Source of the DNA: Micavibrio sp. UBA1664 | Lineage (GTDB): Bacteria; Pseudomonadota; Alphaproteobacteria; Micavibrionales; UBA1664 | Direction of reading: 5' to 3' | DNA: 5,341 nucleotides | Assembly: GCA_002320485.1 (NCBI GenBank) | Contig: DCKW01000079.1 | Location: forward strand, 1 to 5,341 | In this document: positions 1 to 5,084 of the stretch, piece after piece | How positions within the stretch are numbered: position 1 is the stretch's first letter | Layout of the letters: each line of letters begins with the position of its first letter | The notes under the pieces: generated by a model | What the model was told of the DNA's origin: nothing | Seen by the model: only the letters and a program-made list of their open reading frames with translations | Databases searched by the model: none | Translations under genes and position numbers: made by a program

Positions 1-210
1 TGTCACCATGCTATCGGGTTTGATGATGCGTACAGAACGGCCTTCCAAAACTTCCTTATCAACATCGTCAACGTTTTGCCCAGTCCATTCGGGATAGGTG
101 GTGCAGGTCGGTGTCGACATAAACGGCGTATCGTTTTGAGCGTCGTCCTCTTGCGCGCAGGCCGATGTAACGGGAAGCAATAAAATCGTAGCAAGTGTTA
201 AATATTTCAT
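1..210 (-). CDS. Secreted I78-type peptidase inhibitor, N-terminal 70 residues (3' end beyond window)
   Basis: The frame starts at ATG 210 and stays open for 70 codons to the left edge. Residues 1-19 form a typical export signal: M-K-Y, a hydrophobic stretch (LTLATILLLPV), then TSACA. Signal peptidase I could cut after A19 (A-C-A). C18 might instead be a lipid-anchored cysteine, but Thr at -3 is a poor lipobox, so I prefer a soluble periplasmic form. The mature part has C36, then YPEWTGQNVDDVD (39-51) and VRIIKPDSMVT (60-70). This matches the known I78 layout: an early Cys, an IGQ/TGQ segment, a helix, then the R-V-I-R-P-G-x-x-V-T inhibitory-loop region. The second half, with the R-L-N and terminal C-G motifs expected in the family, lies outside the window. 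The gene starts 8 nt after the deaminase stop with no Shine-Dalgarno, so it is probably co-transcribed and coupled. Family members inhibit serine peptidases; the target here is unknown. Confidence 0.8.
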   Translation of the reverse strand, partial: MKYLTLATILLLPVTSACAQEDDAQNDTPFMSTPTCTTYPEWTGQNVDDVDKEVLEGRSVRIIKPDSMVT

Positions 211-218
211 AGTTATAA

Positions 219-1163
219 TTATAGGTCGATAATATTTAAAATGCCATTTTTTTGTAGAATAATACCGGCTTCATGACCGTGCGGGTCATGATCGGGCGCA
301 TTTTCACCGACAATGATTGTTTCAAGCCCAAATCCGACTGCATTTACTAAAGATCGTGATCCGGGATACAAATTGCAGGCGGCGTAATTATCGGCGATTG
401 AAAATCCTTTTCGCGCGCAATAAAACATCAGGCGATTTAAAGGGTCGACAGGCAGTCGGTATTTTTCACTGTTGTTATTTTTTTCGGAGTAATCCTGCGG
501 TGTGACGCCGGTGGTTAGCTCCTCAAAAGCAAGAATCCCTGTGATTTTCTCATCGGTTTCATATATTTTTGCAACCGCCCATGCCGTATGCGGCTGACGT
601 TCGCGAAATTTTTGAAGATAATCCGCGATTGAAAGAGAACTATCCCAGTCAAAAAATTCCATTCCCTGTGCTGACCCTGCGCGGGTTAATACGGGAGGGG
701 AGATGAGTGGCTCAATTTTTTGATCTTTTCTATATAGAATCGAAACCGGAATGCCCGCCTTTTCCATCATGAGCAAGGAAAGCGATTCAAAATCATCGCC
801 ACGGCGCTTGGCAAAATCTTTATCCAACCCTTTATGGTCAATATAGACATGGGCAATGCCTGCCTCGCAAATGGCCTTGGCGCAATTCGGGCAAAACGGG
901 TCTGTCACACATAAGGAGGCACCCTCTGTGGCAAAATCCGCGGCGAAAATGCAGGCTACCTCTGCATGTAGAAACTGGCTGCTTTGTCCAATTTTAATAT
1001 CAGGACCGAATTTTTTCTTGAGGGGGGATGGGCGAAGATTGTGACACGCAACCGATCTCTCACCCTTAAACAGGCACGCGGCAATTTTATTGCTGATATG
1101 CTCGCTGTCGTTAACGATATCAACGGCCTGTTGCATGGCCTGATAGGGGGTAGGAGTAGTCAT
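219..1163 (-). CDS. Zinc-dependent CMP/dCMP-type deaminase family protein with degenerate C-terminal half
   Basis: A complete 314-residue protein. The N-terminal half carries the zinc signature of the cytidine/deoxycytidylate deaminase fold. H66-A-E68 supplies a zinc ligand and the proton-shuttling glutamate. T87-D-P-F-C91-P-N-C94 supplies the two cysteine ligands, with one residue (F90) between the usual Pro and Cys. Hydrolytic deamination of a cytosine nucleoside or nucleotide is therefore likely, but the exact substrate cannot be read from the motifs. Residues about 242-312 look like a second copy of the fold: GSRSLVNAVGFGL (268-280) aligns with CPNCAKAICEAGI (91-103), but Gly268 and Ser271 replace the cysteines. 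That half is probably structural, as in E. coli Cdd. At 314 residues it is about twice a single-domain deaminase. Its ATG overlaps the kinase stop as ATGA, which implies translational coupling. The N-terminal start is preferred because of that overlap. Confidence 0.82.
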   Translation of the reverse strand: MTTPTPYQAMQQAVDIVNDSEHISNKIAACLFKGERSVACHNLRPSPLKKKFGPDIKIGQSSQFLHAEVACIFAADFATEGASLCVTDPFCPNCAKAICEAGIAHVYIDHKGLDKDFAKRRGDDFESLSLLMMEKAGIPVSILYRKDQKIEPLISPPVLTRAGSAQGMEFFDWDSSLSIADYLQKFRERQPHTAWAVAKIYETDEKITGILAFEELTTGVTPQDYSEKNNNSEKYRLPVDPLNRLMFYCARKGFSIADNYAACNLYPGSRSLVNAVGFGLETIIVGENAPDHDPHGHEAGIILQKNGILNIIDL

Positions 1164-2161
1164 GTCGCCACTTTATATGACTTGAGCAGATGATCAAGCC
1201 ATCCATCGGGTCTTGGGCCGTCCTGTTGGATAACATGGATGGCGCATTCATGTCCTAAACGAATTGCGTCCTTAATATCCATGCCATGATGTAAACCATA
1301 AATCAATCCGCCCGAGAAATTGTCACCGGCACCGTTTGTATTGCATATTGTTTCAGGAGAATAGGGGATTTCGACGATACCGGATGTTGCGTCTGTAAAA
1401 TAAAAGGCTCCGTCACTGCCCAAGGTAACGACACCCCACTGATATTCACCACAGTCCTGAATTTTCTTGCAAGCCTCATGAATGGTGGTGGAGGAGGTGA
1501 GGGCTTTGGCTTCGTCAGCATTGCAAATAATGGCGTGCGAGCGGTGGACAATCTCATCAATCAGGTCACGGTTATTATCGATGACGGACAGGCTGCACGG
1601 CATAAATATGATTTCGCTTTCGTGCTTTTTGGCATAGTCCATCGCTTGTAACATGGCGGAAGGGCCACCGCCGGACATCAGCATATATCCGTCCATAATC
1701 AAACTGGTGTCAGGCGTAAACCACTCTTCCTTCACATCCGATGGGGATATTTTGTGACTGGCGCCGTGGTTGGACAGGAATGTCCGCTCTTTATCGGGTG
1801 TGACAAAGGCAAATAAAAACGTGGATTGTGTTTCGGTTGTGGGTTCGGTCTCATAAGCCACATAGAAACGCTCAAGGGATTTTTTGAAAAATTCGCCGTG
1901 CGCGTCCAGTCCCGATTTGCCGATAAACCGCGCCTTTCCGGTTAATGCGGCATAGGCGCAAATGGCATTGGCGGCTGCTCCGCCAGGGGTTTCAAGACGG
2001 TCAGGATATTGTTCGATCGCCCGTTCCATTGTCGCGTCACCATCCGTTGCAAACACGCATCCGCCCTTAACAAGATTTAATTCTTCCAAAGCGGTATCAT
2101 CCGCGACATGAACCACAGCATCAACCGCCGCATTCCCAATCCCAATCAATGTTTTTGTCAT
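1160..2161 (-). CDS. PfkB-family carbohydrate/nucleoside kinase, adenosine-kinase-like
   Basis: A complete 333-residue protein of normal length for ribokinase/adenosine kinases, expected in the cytosol. It shows the family landmarks in order: the N-terminal strand LIGIGNAAVDAVV (5-17); the substrate-binding P-G-G-A-A-A-N segment (59-65); G81-K as in the F-I-G-K motif; N214-A-D-E217 before the ATP site; VTLGSDGA (245-252); and the C-terminal PfkB signature N274-T-N-G-A-G-D280-N-F-S-G-G, where D280 is the catalytic base and G277-A-G form the anion hole. The end, IQQDGPRP (311-318), resembles the S-H-x-G-A-R-P ending of alphaproteobacterial adenosine-kinase-like proteins. It probably phosphorylates a nucleoside with ATP; ribose or another sugar as acceptor cannot be excluded. 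Its stop overlaps the deaminase start by 4 nt. The ATG at 2161 has no Shine-Dalgarno (upstream CTAATCCC) but sits just after a promoter-like sequence, so a leaderless transcript may supplement read-through from upstream. Confidence 0.88.
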   Translation of the reverse strand: MTKTLIGIGNAAVDAVVHVADDTALEELNLVKGGCVFATDGDATMERAIEQYPDRLETPGGAAANAICAYAALTGKARFIGKSGLDAHGEFFKKSLERFYVAYETEPTTETQSTFLFAFVTPDKERTFLSNHGASHKISPSDVKEEWFTPDTSLIMDGYMLMSGGGPSAMLQAMDYAKKHESEIIFMPCSLSVIDNNRDLIDEIVHRSHAIICNADEAKALTSSTTIHEACKKIQDCGEYQWGVVTLGSDGAFYFTDATSGIVEIPYSPETICNTNGAGDNFSGGLIYGLHHGMDIKDAIRLGHECAIHVIQQDGPRPDGWLDHLLKSYKVAT

Positions 2162-2169
2162 GGGATTAG

Positions 2170-2198
2170 GTTATAGCGGGAAATTTTATATCAGTCTA
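2170..2198 (-). promoter_or_regulatory. Candidate internal promoter directly in front of the PfkB-like gene
   Basis: On the minus strand TAGACT (2198-2193, four of six) and TATAAC (2175-2170, five of six) are separated by exactly 17 bp. The -35 overlaps the stop codon of the HD gene. Initiation about 7 bases after the -10 would fall at about 2163, only one or two bases before the ATG at 2161, giving an almost leaderless mRNA. This fits the lack of a Shine-Dalgarno. Confidence 0.4.
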
Positions 2199-3107
2199 GG
2201 CCGCAAGTACCGCTGTTTTAGGTTTGCAATTCTGATTCACAGGAAGATGGCCAAAAACCATATCCATAATCGCTTCACGTCGATCTTGGATGTTGGGATA
2301 TTCACCTGCTAAGGAAGGCATTTCCGATCTAAGTGATTTAATATCGGTCAGGGCCTTGGCGGCAAAGCACAAGGACAAATCCTTATATTTTTTCAAACCT
2401 TTGTCGATAGAACCCATCCATTCATTAAAACATCTGTCAGACACATTCATCGCAAGACAGTCGACACCGCCTTCTAACAAATCAATCACTTTGTTCAAAT
2501 GGTCGATATTGCGTTCAGATTTCAGGCGGTCCTTGCGTTCATAACGATCAACCATTTCCATTTTTTTAGGAAAGGCCTCGAATAAGACGCGGCTGGCAAG
2601 TCCTTCCAACCTGTGCTTGATAGTGGGTGAAATTTTTTCCATGTCCACGGGCGTAAAGTCGGATGTGATCGCCTCTGCCATGTCGTGAACCGCTGCCAAT
2701 CTGAAAGATTTTTTCAATAAATCTTTTTTCTCGGCAGTTGGCATTTCCTGCATTGTAGGGTGATCTTTATGGGTATTAAAAATGCGCCGTAAAATCAGGC
2801 GCATGTTTTGGGAATGTTCGTGGATATTTTCAATGTCTTCCATAGATGCTTCAGGCGTGACGCCCTGTTCTATGCGCTGGACAAACCCGCGGCGTAATTC
2901 TTTTTTGAGCTCTTCATTAGCGTATTTCAATCTTTGAGATGGTTCAACAGATTCCGCCTTTTGAAAACGTTCTAAAATACTAGGCTGTCGATCGGGAAAG
3001 AGCGCAGAAACATCTTTAATAAATGTCCACTCTTCTTTATTTAAAAGAGATTGAGGTTGTTCTGGTTGTGCTACTGTTGCATTTGACGTCTGATCAAGAG
3101 GAGTCAT
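2196..3107 (-). CDS. HD-domain phosphohydrolase, YfbR/HDDC2 5'-nucleotidase-like
   Basis: With ATG 3107 the protein has 303 residues. The core has the HD metal-binding pattern: H98-S in a helix, then RLAAVH141-D142-MAE145-A-I-T-S-D-F-T-P-V-D (to 155), then D202 in NIDHLNKVIDLL. The HDMAEAIT-x-D-x-TP block is characteristic of the YfbR/HDDC2 branch, which removes the 5'-phosphate from deoxynucleoside monophosphates. Here T-S-D replaces the usual T/V-G-D. Family members are about 200 residues; this one adds about 80 helical, charged N-terminal residues and about 90 C-terminal residues, so the substrate may differ. A TTG start at 3137 would add 10 residues. I prefer the ATG because it lies 1 nt after the leader ORF stop and 9 nt after a G6 run that could act as ribosome-binding site. 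It is upstream of the kinase and deaminase, which suggests a nucleotide-related role. The HD call is good; the exact enzymatic activity is inference. Confidence 0.7.
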   Translation of the reverse strand: MTPLDQTSNATVAQPEQPQSLLNKEEWTFIKDVSALFPDRQPSILERFQKAESVEPSQRLKYANEELKKELRRGFVQRIEQGVTPEASMEDIENIHEHSQNMRLILRRIFNTHKDHPTMQEMPTAEKKDLLKKSFRLAAVHDMAEAITSDFTPVDMEKISPTIKHRLEGLASRVLFEAFPKKMEMVDRYERKDRLKSERNIDHLNKVIDLLEGGVDCLAMNVSDRCFNEWMGSIDKGLKKYKDLSLCFAAKALTDIKSLRSEMPSLAGEYPNIQDRREAIMDMVFGHLPVNQNCKPKTAVLAA

Positions 3108-3108
3108 C

Positions 3109-3213
3109 TTATATAACCCCCCAGTTTCTAGTCGCAATAGTTTCGTAAAAAGAGAGGTGGTTTTTATCGAGTCGCCCGCTTACGCGAATTTCTCGTACAT
3201 CGGTGGTTTTCAT
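3109..3213 (-). CDS. Candidate 34-residue leader peptide upstream of the HD gene
   Basis: An ATG at 3213 opens 34 codons ending in TAA at 3109, and the HD gene ATG follows after a single G (TAAGATG). An AAGG sequence lies about 8 nt before the ATG. A TTGACT-17-TACCTT promoter candidate lies about 45-75 bases upstream. The peptide begins MKTTDVREIRVSGRLD and ends RNWGVI. It has no signal peptide, membrane segment or motif I recognise. The tight junction suggests that its translation feeds ribosomes to the HD gene. Alternatively, it is the true N-terminus of the HD protein, separated by one base: removing one G from the G6 run at 3117-3122 joins the two frames. Coding status is unproven; the support is position, a weak ribosome-binding site and an upstream promoter. 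Confidence 0.45.
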   Translation of the reverse strand: MKTTDVREIRVSGRLDKNHLSFYETIATRNWGVI

Positions 3214-3262
3214 TTCTGTGCCTTTGTGTACGTAGTTATATGTTTTGCCCTGTTGGGAAAGT

Positions 3263-3291
3263 AAGGTAACTTATAGATTATGAAAAGTCAA
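3263..3291 (-). promoter_or_regulatory. Candidate sigma70 promoter for the leftward operon
   Basis: Read on the minus strand, TTGACT (3291-3286, five of six consensus) is followed by a 17-bp spacer and TACCTT (3268-3263, three of six). Predicted initiation near 3256 gives a leader of about 43 nt before the 34-codon ORF. The -35 box and spacing are good and the -10 box is weak. Confidence 0.45.
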
Positions 3292-3391
3292 TAAAATTCC
3301 TTGTTATCCCATCACGTTCTTCTAAGTCTGCCATAAAAATAATTTATTACCAGTCTCGAAAAATATGATGAGTTGTGTATAATCAGCCTGT

Positions 3392-3420
3392 TTGCAGAAA
3401 GCAACACCAAAAATTATAAA
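3392..3420 (+). promoter_or_regulatory. Candidate sigma70 promoter for lpd
   Basis: TTGCAG (3392-3397), a 17-bp spacer and TATAAA (3415-3420, five of six) predict initiation near 3427, about 26 nt before the lpd ATG. A second -10-like box, a perfect TATAAT at 3378-3383, lies upstream but has only CTCGAA at the matching -35 position. Either or both could drive lpd. Confidence 0.45.
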
Positions 3421-3452
3421 ATTGTAACTTTAATCACAGAAAAAAGAAACTC

Positions 3453-4847
3453 ATGTCCCAGTCAAATTACGATGTCATTATAATAGGAAGCGGCCCCGGA
3501 GGCTATGTTTGTGCAATTAAATGCGCACAACTGGGCATGAAAACAGCTGTGGTAGAGGGGCGTGAATCACTTGGTGGAACGTGCCTGAACATTGGTTGCA
3601 TTCCATCCAAAGCGTTGCTTCATGCATCGGAACGTTTTTATGAATCAAAGAATCAGTTTAAAGATTTAGGAATCGATATCTCCGCGCCCAAGGTCAATTT
3701 AAAGGCGATGATGAAGCATAAGGATGATGTGATTGGTGCCAATACACAAGGGATAGAATTTTTATTCAAGAAGAACAAAATCGACTGGCTTAAGGGCTGG
3801 GGTAAAATTGTCGATGAAGAAACGGTTCAGGTCGGCGATAAAAAATATACAGCAAAAAATATCATTATTGCGACAGGCTCTGATGTGGCTTCCTTGCCGA
3901 ATATCACAATAGACGAGAAGCAAATTGTCAGCTCAGAAGGGGCGTTGAAATTACCGAAAGTGCCGAAATCACTTGTGGTGATCGGCGGCGGTGTAATCGG
4001 GCTTGAAATGGGCGCGGTATGGAGCCGTTTGGGTGCAAAAGTTACGGTGATTGAATATCTGGACCGTTTATTGCCGGGCATGGATAAGGATTGCGCCAAG
4101 GAACTGCAAAAGATTATGGAGAAAAAAGGTATCGACTTTAAACTCTCCACAAAGGTGACAAATGCGAAGACTGATAAAAACGGTGTAACGTTGGAAATGG
4201 AGCCTGCGGCCGGTGGTAAGGCTGAAACATTAAAGGCCGATGTTGTATTGGTTGCCGTCGGTCGTAAGCCATATACTGAAGGGCTGGGGCTAGAGGAAGT
4301 CGGCGTGGAAACGGACAACCGTGGTCGCATTAAAACGGGTGATGTATTCGACACAAATATAGATGGAATCTACGCTATCGGTGATGTGATTGAGGGCGCG
4401 ATGTTAGCGCATAAAGCCGAGGAAGAGGGCGTTGTTCTCGCCGAAATGCTTGCAGGGCAGTCAGGCCATATTAATTATAATCTGATTCCGGGTGTGGTTT
4501 ATACACATCCCGAGGTTGCCTCTATAGGATATCTGGAAGAACAATTAAAAGAGCAGGGTGTTGACTATAAGATAGGTAAATTTCCTTATTCTGCCAATGG
4601 TCGCGCGCGCGCAATGAAGGCATCTGAAGGATTTGTAAAAATCATCACCCATGCTAAAACGGATAAAATTTTAGGCTGTCACATTATCGGGGCGGAGGCG
4701 GGAACGCTCATTCACGAGGTGGCAACAGTTATGGAATTTGGCGGCAGTGCGGAAGATTTGGCGCGCACCTGTCATGCCCACCCGACATTGAACGAAGTGG
4801 TGAAGGAGGCAGCACTCGCAGCCTTTGACAAACCAATTCATATGTAA
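3453..4847 (+). CDS. lpd: Dihydrolipoyl dehydrogenase (E3 of 2-oxo-acid dehydrogenase complexes)
   Basis: A complete 464-residue flavoprotein of standard Lpd length with no N-terminal lipoyl domain. It reoxidises dihydrolipoyl groups on E2 subunits (pyruvate, 2-oxoglutarate or branched-chain complexes, and the glycine cleavage H protein) and reduces NAD+. Landmarks in order: FAD-binding GSGPGG (12-17) with E35; the redox disulfide GGTC44LNIGC49IPSK; the strand leading to ATGS (140-143); the NAD-binding Rossmann loop IGGGVIGLEMG (177-187) with E201 ending the second strand; FAD-contacting AIGD311; the dimerisation domain from about 345; and the catalytic dyad H443-P-T-L-N-E448 near the C-terminus. 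All key residues are intact. The ATG is preceded only by an A-rich purine stretch (AGAAAAAAGAAAC). Two stop codons in a row (TAA TAA) end it. E1 and E2 genes are not adjacent in this window, so it probably serves several complexes from its own promoter. Confidence 0.97.
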   Translation: MSQSNYDVIIIGSGPGGYVCAIKCAQLGMKTAVVEGRESLGGTCLNIGCIPSKALLHASERFYESKNQFKDLGIDISAPKVNLKAMMKHKDDVIGANTQGIEFLFKKNKIDWLKGWGKIVDEETVQVGDKKYTAKNIIIATGSDVASLPNITIDEKQIVSSEGALKLPKVPKSLVVIGGGVIGLEMGAVWSRLGAKVTVIEYLDRLLPGMDKDCAKELQKIMEKKGIDFKLSTKVTNAKTDKNGVTLEMEPAAGGKAETLKADVVLVAVGRKPYTEGLGLEEVGVETDNRGRIKTGDVFDTNIDGIYAIGDVIEGAMLAHKAEEEGVVLAEMLAGQSGHINYNLIPGVVYTHPEVASIGYLEEQLKEQGVDYKIGKFPYSANGRARAMKASEGFVKIITHAKTDKILGCHIIGAEAGTLIHEVATVMEFGGSAEDLARTCHAHPTLNEVVKEAALAAFDKPIHM

Positions 4848-4853
4848 TAATGT
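4825..4853 (+). promoter_or_regulatory. Candidate promoter for the small repeat-peptide gene, inside the end of lpd
   Basis: A perfect TTGACA (4825-4830) lies in the lpd Phe-Asp-Lys codons. At 17 bp spacing the -10 would be TAATGT (4848-4853, three of six); at 15 bp it would be AATAAT (4846-4851, five of six). Predicted initiation lies around 4858-4860, inside the palindrome at 4856-4868. Because the -35 is coding sequence, chance remains possible. Confidence 0.35.
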
Positions 4854-4855
4854 AA

Positions 4856-4868
4856 TTAAGTAACTTAA
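4856..4868. promoter_or_regulatory. Perfect 13-bp palindrome, possible operator
   Basis: TTAAGT-A-ACTTAA is a perfect 6+6 inverted repeat around a central A, immediately upstream of the AGGAG ribosome-binding site. Its place at the predicted transcription start is where a repressor site would be expected. It is AT-rich and short, so it could occur by chance; it is too weak for a terminator of lpd. Confidence 0.3.
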
Positions 4869-4869
4869 C

Positions 4870-4874
4870 AGGAG
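4870..4874 (+). promoter_or_regulatory. Strong Shine-Dalgarno of the small repeat-peptide gene
   Basis: AGGAG followed by AG, with 6 nt to the ATG at 4881, is a near-ideal ribosome-binding site. It is the only clear consensus one in the window and is the main evidence that the 42-codon ORF is translated, probably efficiently. Confidence 0.8.
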
Positions 4875-4880
4875 AGAAAA

Positions 4881-5009
4881 ATGAAAGAAGTATTTAAATT
4901 AACGGCACTCGGAGCTAAATCAACGGCACTAGGGACTAAATCAACCGCCCTAGATTCAAAAAAGAAACGTAATGACGGTTCGCCAGCCCTCAAGGCAACA
5001 GCGATATAA
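4881..5009 (+). CDS. Small basic repeat peptide of 42 residues, function unknown
   Basis: ATG 4881 to TAA 5009 encodes 42 residues. The support is strong: AGGAG 6 nt upstream and a canonical terminator 4 nt after the stop. The peptide begins MKEVFKL and then contains three contiguous 7-residue repeats: TALGAKS (8-14), TALGTKS (15-21) and TALDSKK (22-28). A basic patch follows (K27-K-K-R30), then NDGSPALKATAI, in which S-P-A-L-K echoes the repeat. By my count it has eight Lys and one Arg against three acidic residues, net about +6. There is no Cys, Trp, Tyr or His, no signal peptide and no hydrophobic span. I do not recognise the family. Options include a nucleic-acid-binding or ribosome-associated microprotein, a modified-peptide precursor with repeated Thr/Ser core units, or a small regulator of a neighbouring process. 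No modification enzyme or transporter is visible nearby. It lies 33 nt after lpd and could also be read from lpd transcripts. Confidence 0.75.
   Translation: MKEVFKLTALGAKSTALGTKSTALDSKKKRNDGSPALKATAI
4902..4964 (+). repeat. Three in-frame tandem 21-bp repeats inside the small peptide gene
   Basis: Units lie at 4902-4922, 4923-4943 and 4944-4964, each coding one 7-residue TAL-x-x-K-x unit. The first two match at 18 of 21 bases, while the third has diverged much more. The unit length, a multiple of three, preserves the frame, which points to growth by duplication within a coding gene. Confidence 0.8.
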
Positions 5010-5013
5010 TCTT

Positions 5014-5038
5014 AAAACCGCCTTCGGGCGGTTTTTTT
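5014..5038 (+). terminator. Rho-independent terminator with UUCG tetraloop
   Basis: AAAACCGCC (5014-5022), loop TTCG (5023-5026), GGCGGTTTT (5027-5035) form a 9-bp stem; the T tract runs on to 5038. The C-TTCG-G closing is an especially stable tetraloop. It ends the lpd/small-peptide unit 4 nt after the peptide stop. On the opposite strand only a short T run follows the stem. Confidence 0.93.
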
Positions 5039-5072
5039 ATTTTCACACTATGATTTTTGAATACGAATTTGC

Positions 5073-5078
5073 TATCCT
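5073..5078 (+). promoter_or_regulatory. Possible -10 box giving a leaderless DUF484 mRNA
   Basis: TATCCT (four of six) ends 6 nt before the ATG at 5085, so initiation at the usual distance would fall on the A of the start codon. No good -35 is present 16-18 bp upstream (ATGATT at 17). The gene has no Shine-Dalgarno, and the terminator at 5014-5038 means it needs its own promoter. Confidence 0.3.
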
Positions 5079-5084
5079 TGATTT

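Larger units (their letters stand above)
3214..3452. other. Divergent AT-rich intergenic region between the leftward operon and lpd
   Basis: This stretch separates the leader ORF start from the lpd start. It holds the leftward promoter candidate (3263-3291) and rightward -10-like boxes at 3378-3383 and 3415-3420. I found no ORF of note on either strand beyond the leader peptide, no tRNA-like or terminator-like hairpin, and no long repeat. If only the HD gene is accepted, the gene-free gap is 345 bp. Confidence 0.6.

Noticed and set aside
3..194. 63-codon minus-strand frame with many Arg and Pro residues
   Set aside because: It overlaps the I78-type gene in another frame. The frame starting at 210 has a proper signal peptide and family motifs, so this one is a shadow.
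984..1193. Plus-strand ORFs opposite the deaminase (also 317-505 and 856-1044) and opposite the HD gene (2290-2544)
   Set aside because: No ribosome-binding site, no recognisable motif, and they lie wholly or almost wholly opposite genes with clear family signatures.
1303..1560. 85-codon minus-strand ORF inside the PfkB-like gene
   Set aside because: Out-of-frame shadow with low-complexity Pro run; the PfkB frame explains this DNA.
3108..3137. TTG start adding 10 residues to the HD protein
   Set aside because: No Shine-Dalgarno before the TTG and it lies inside the leader ORF; ATG 3107 has better context. It remains possible.
3827..4354. 175-codon ORF antisense to lpd
   Set aside because: Ser/Thr/Pro-rich composition typical of the antisense of a well-conserved gene; lpd has all its catalytic motifs in the other strand.
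4848..4880. Palindrome after lpd as an lpd terminator
   Set aside because: AT-only-type short stem with no following T run; the real terminator is at 5014-5038.
4902..4964. Short tandem repeats read as a CRISPR or non-coding repeat array
   Set aside because: Units are contiguous with no spacers, in frame within an ORF, and only three in number.
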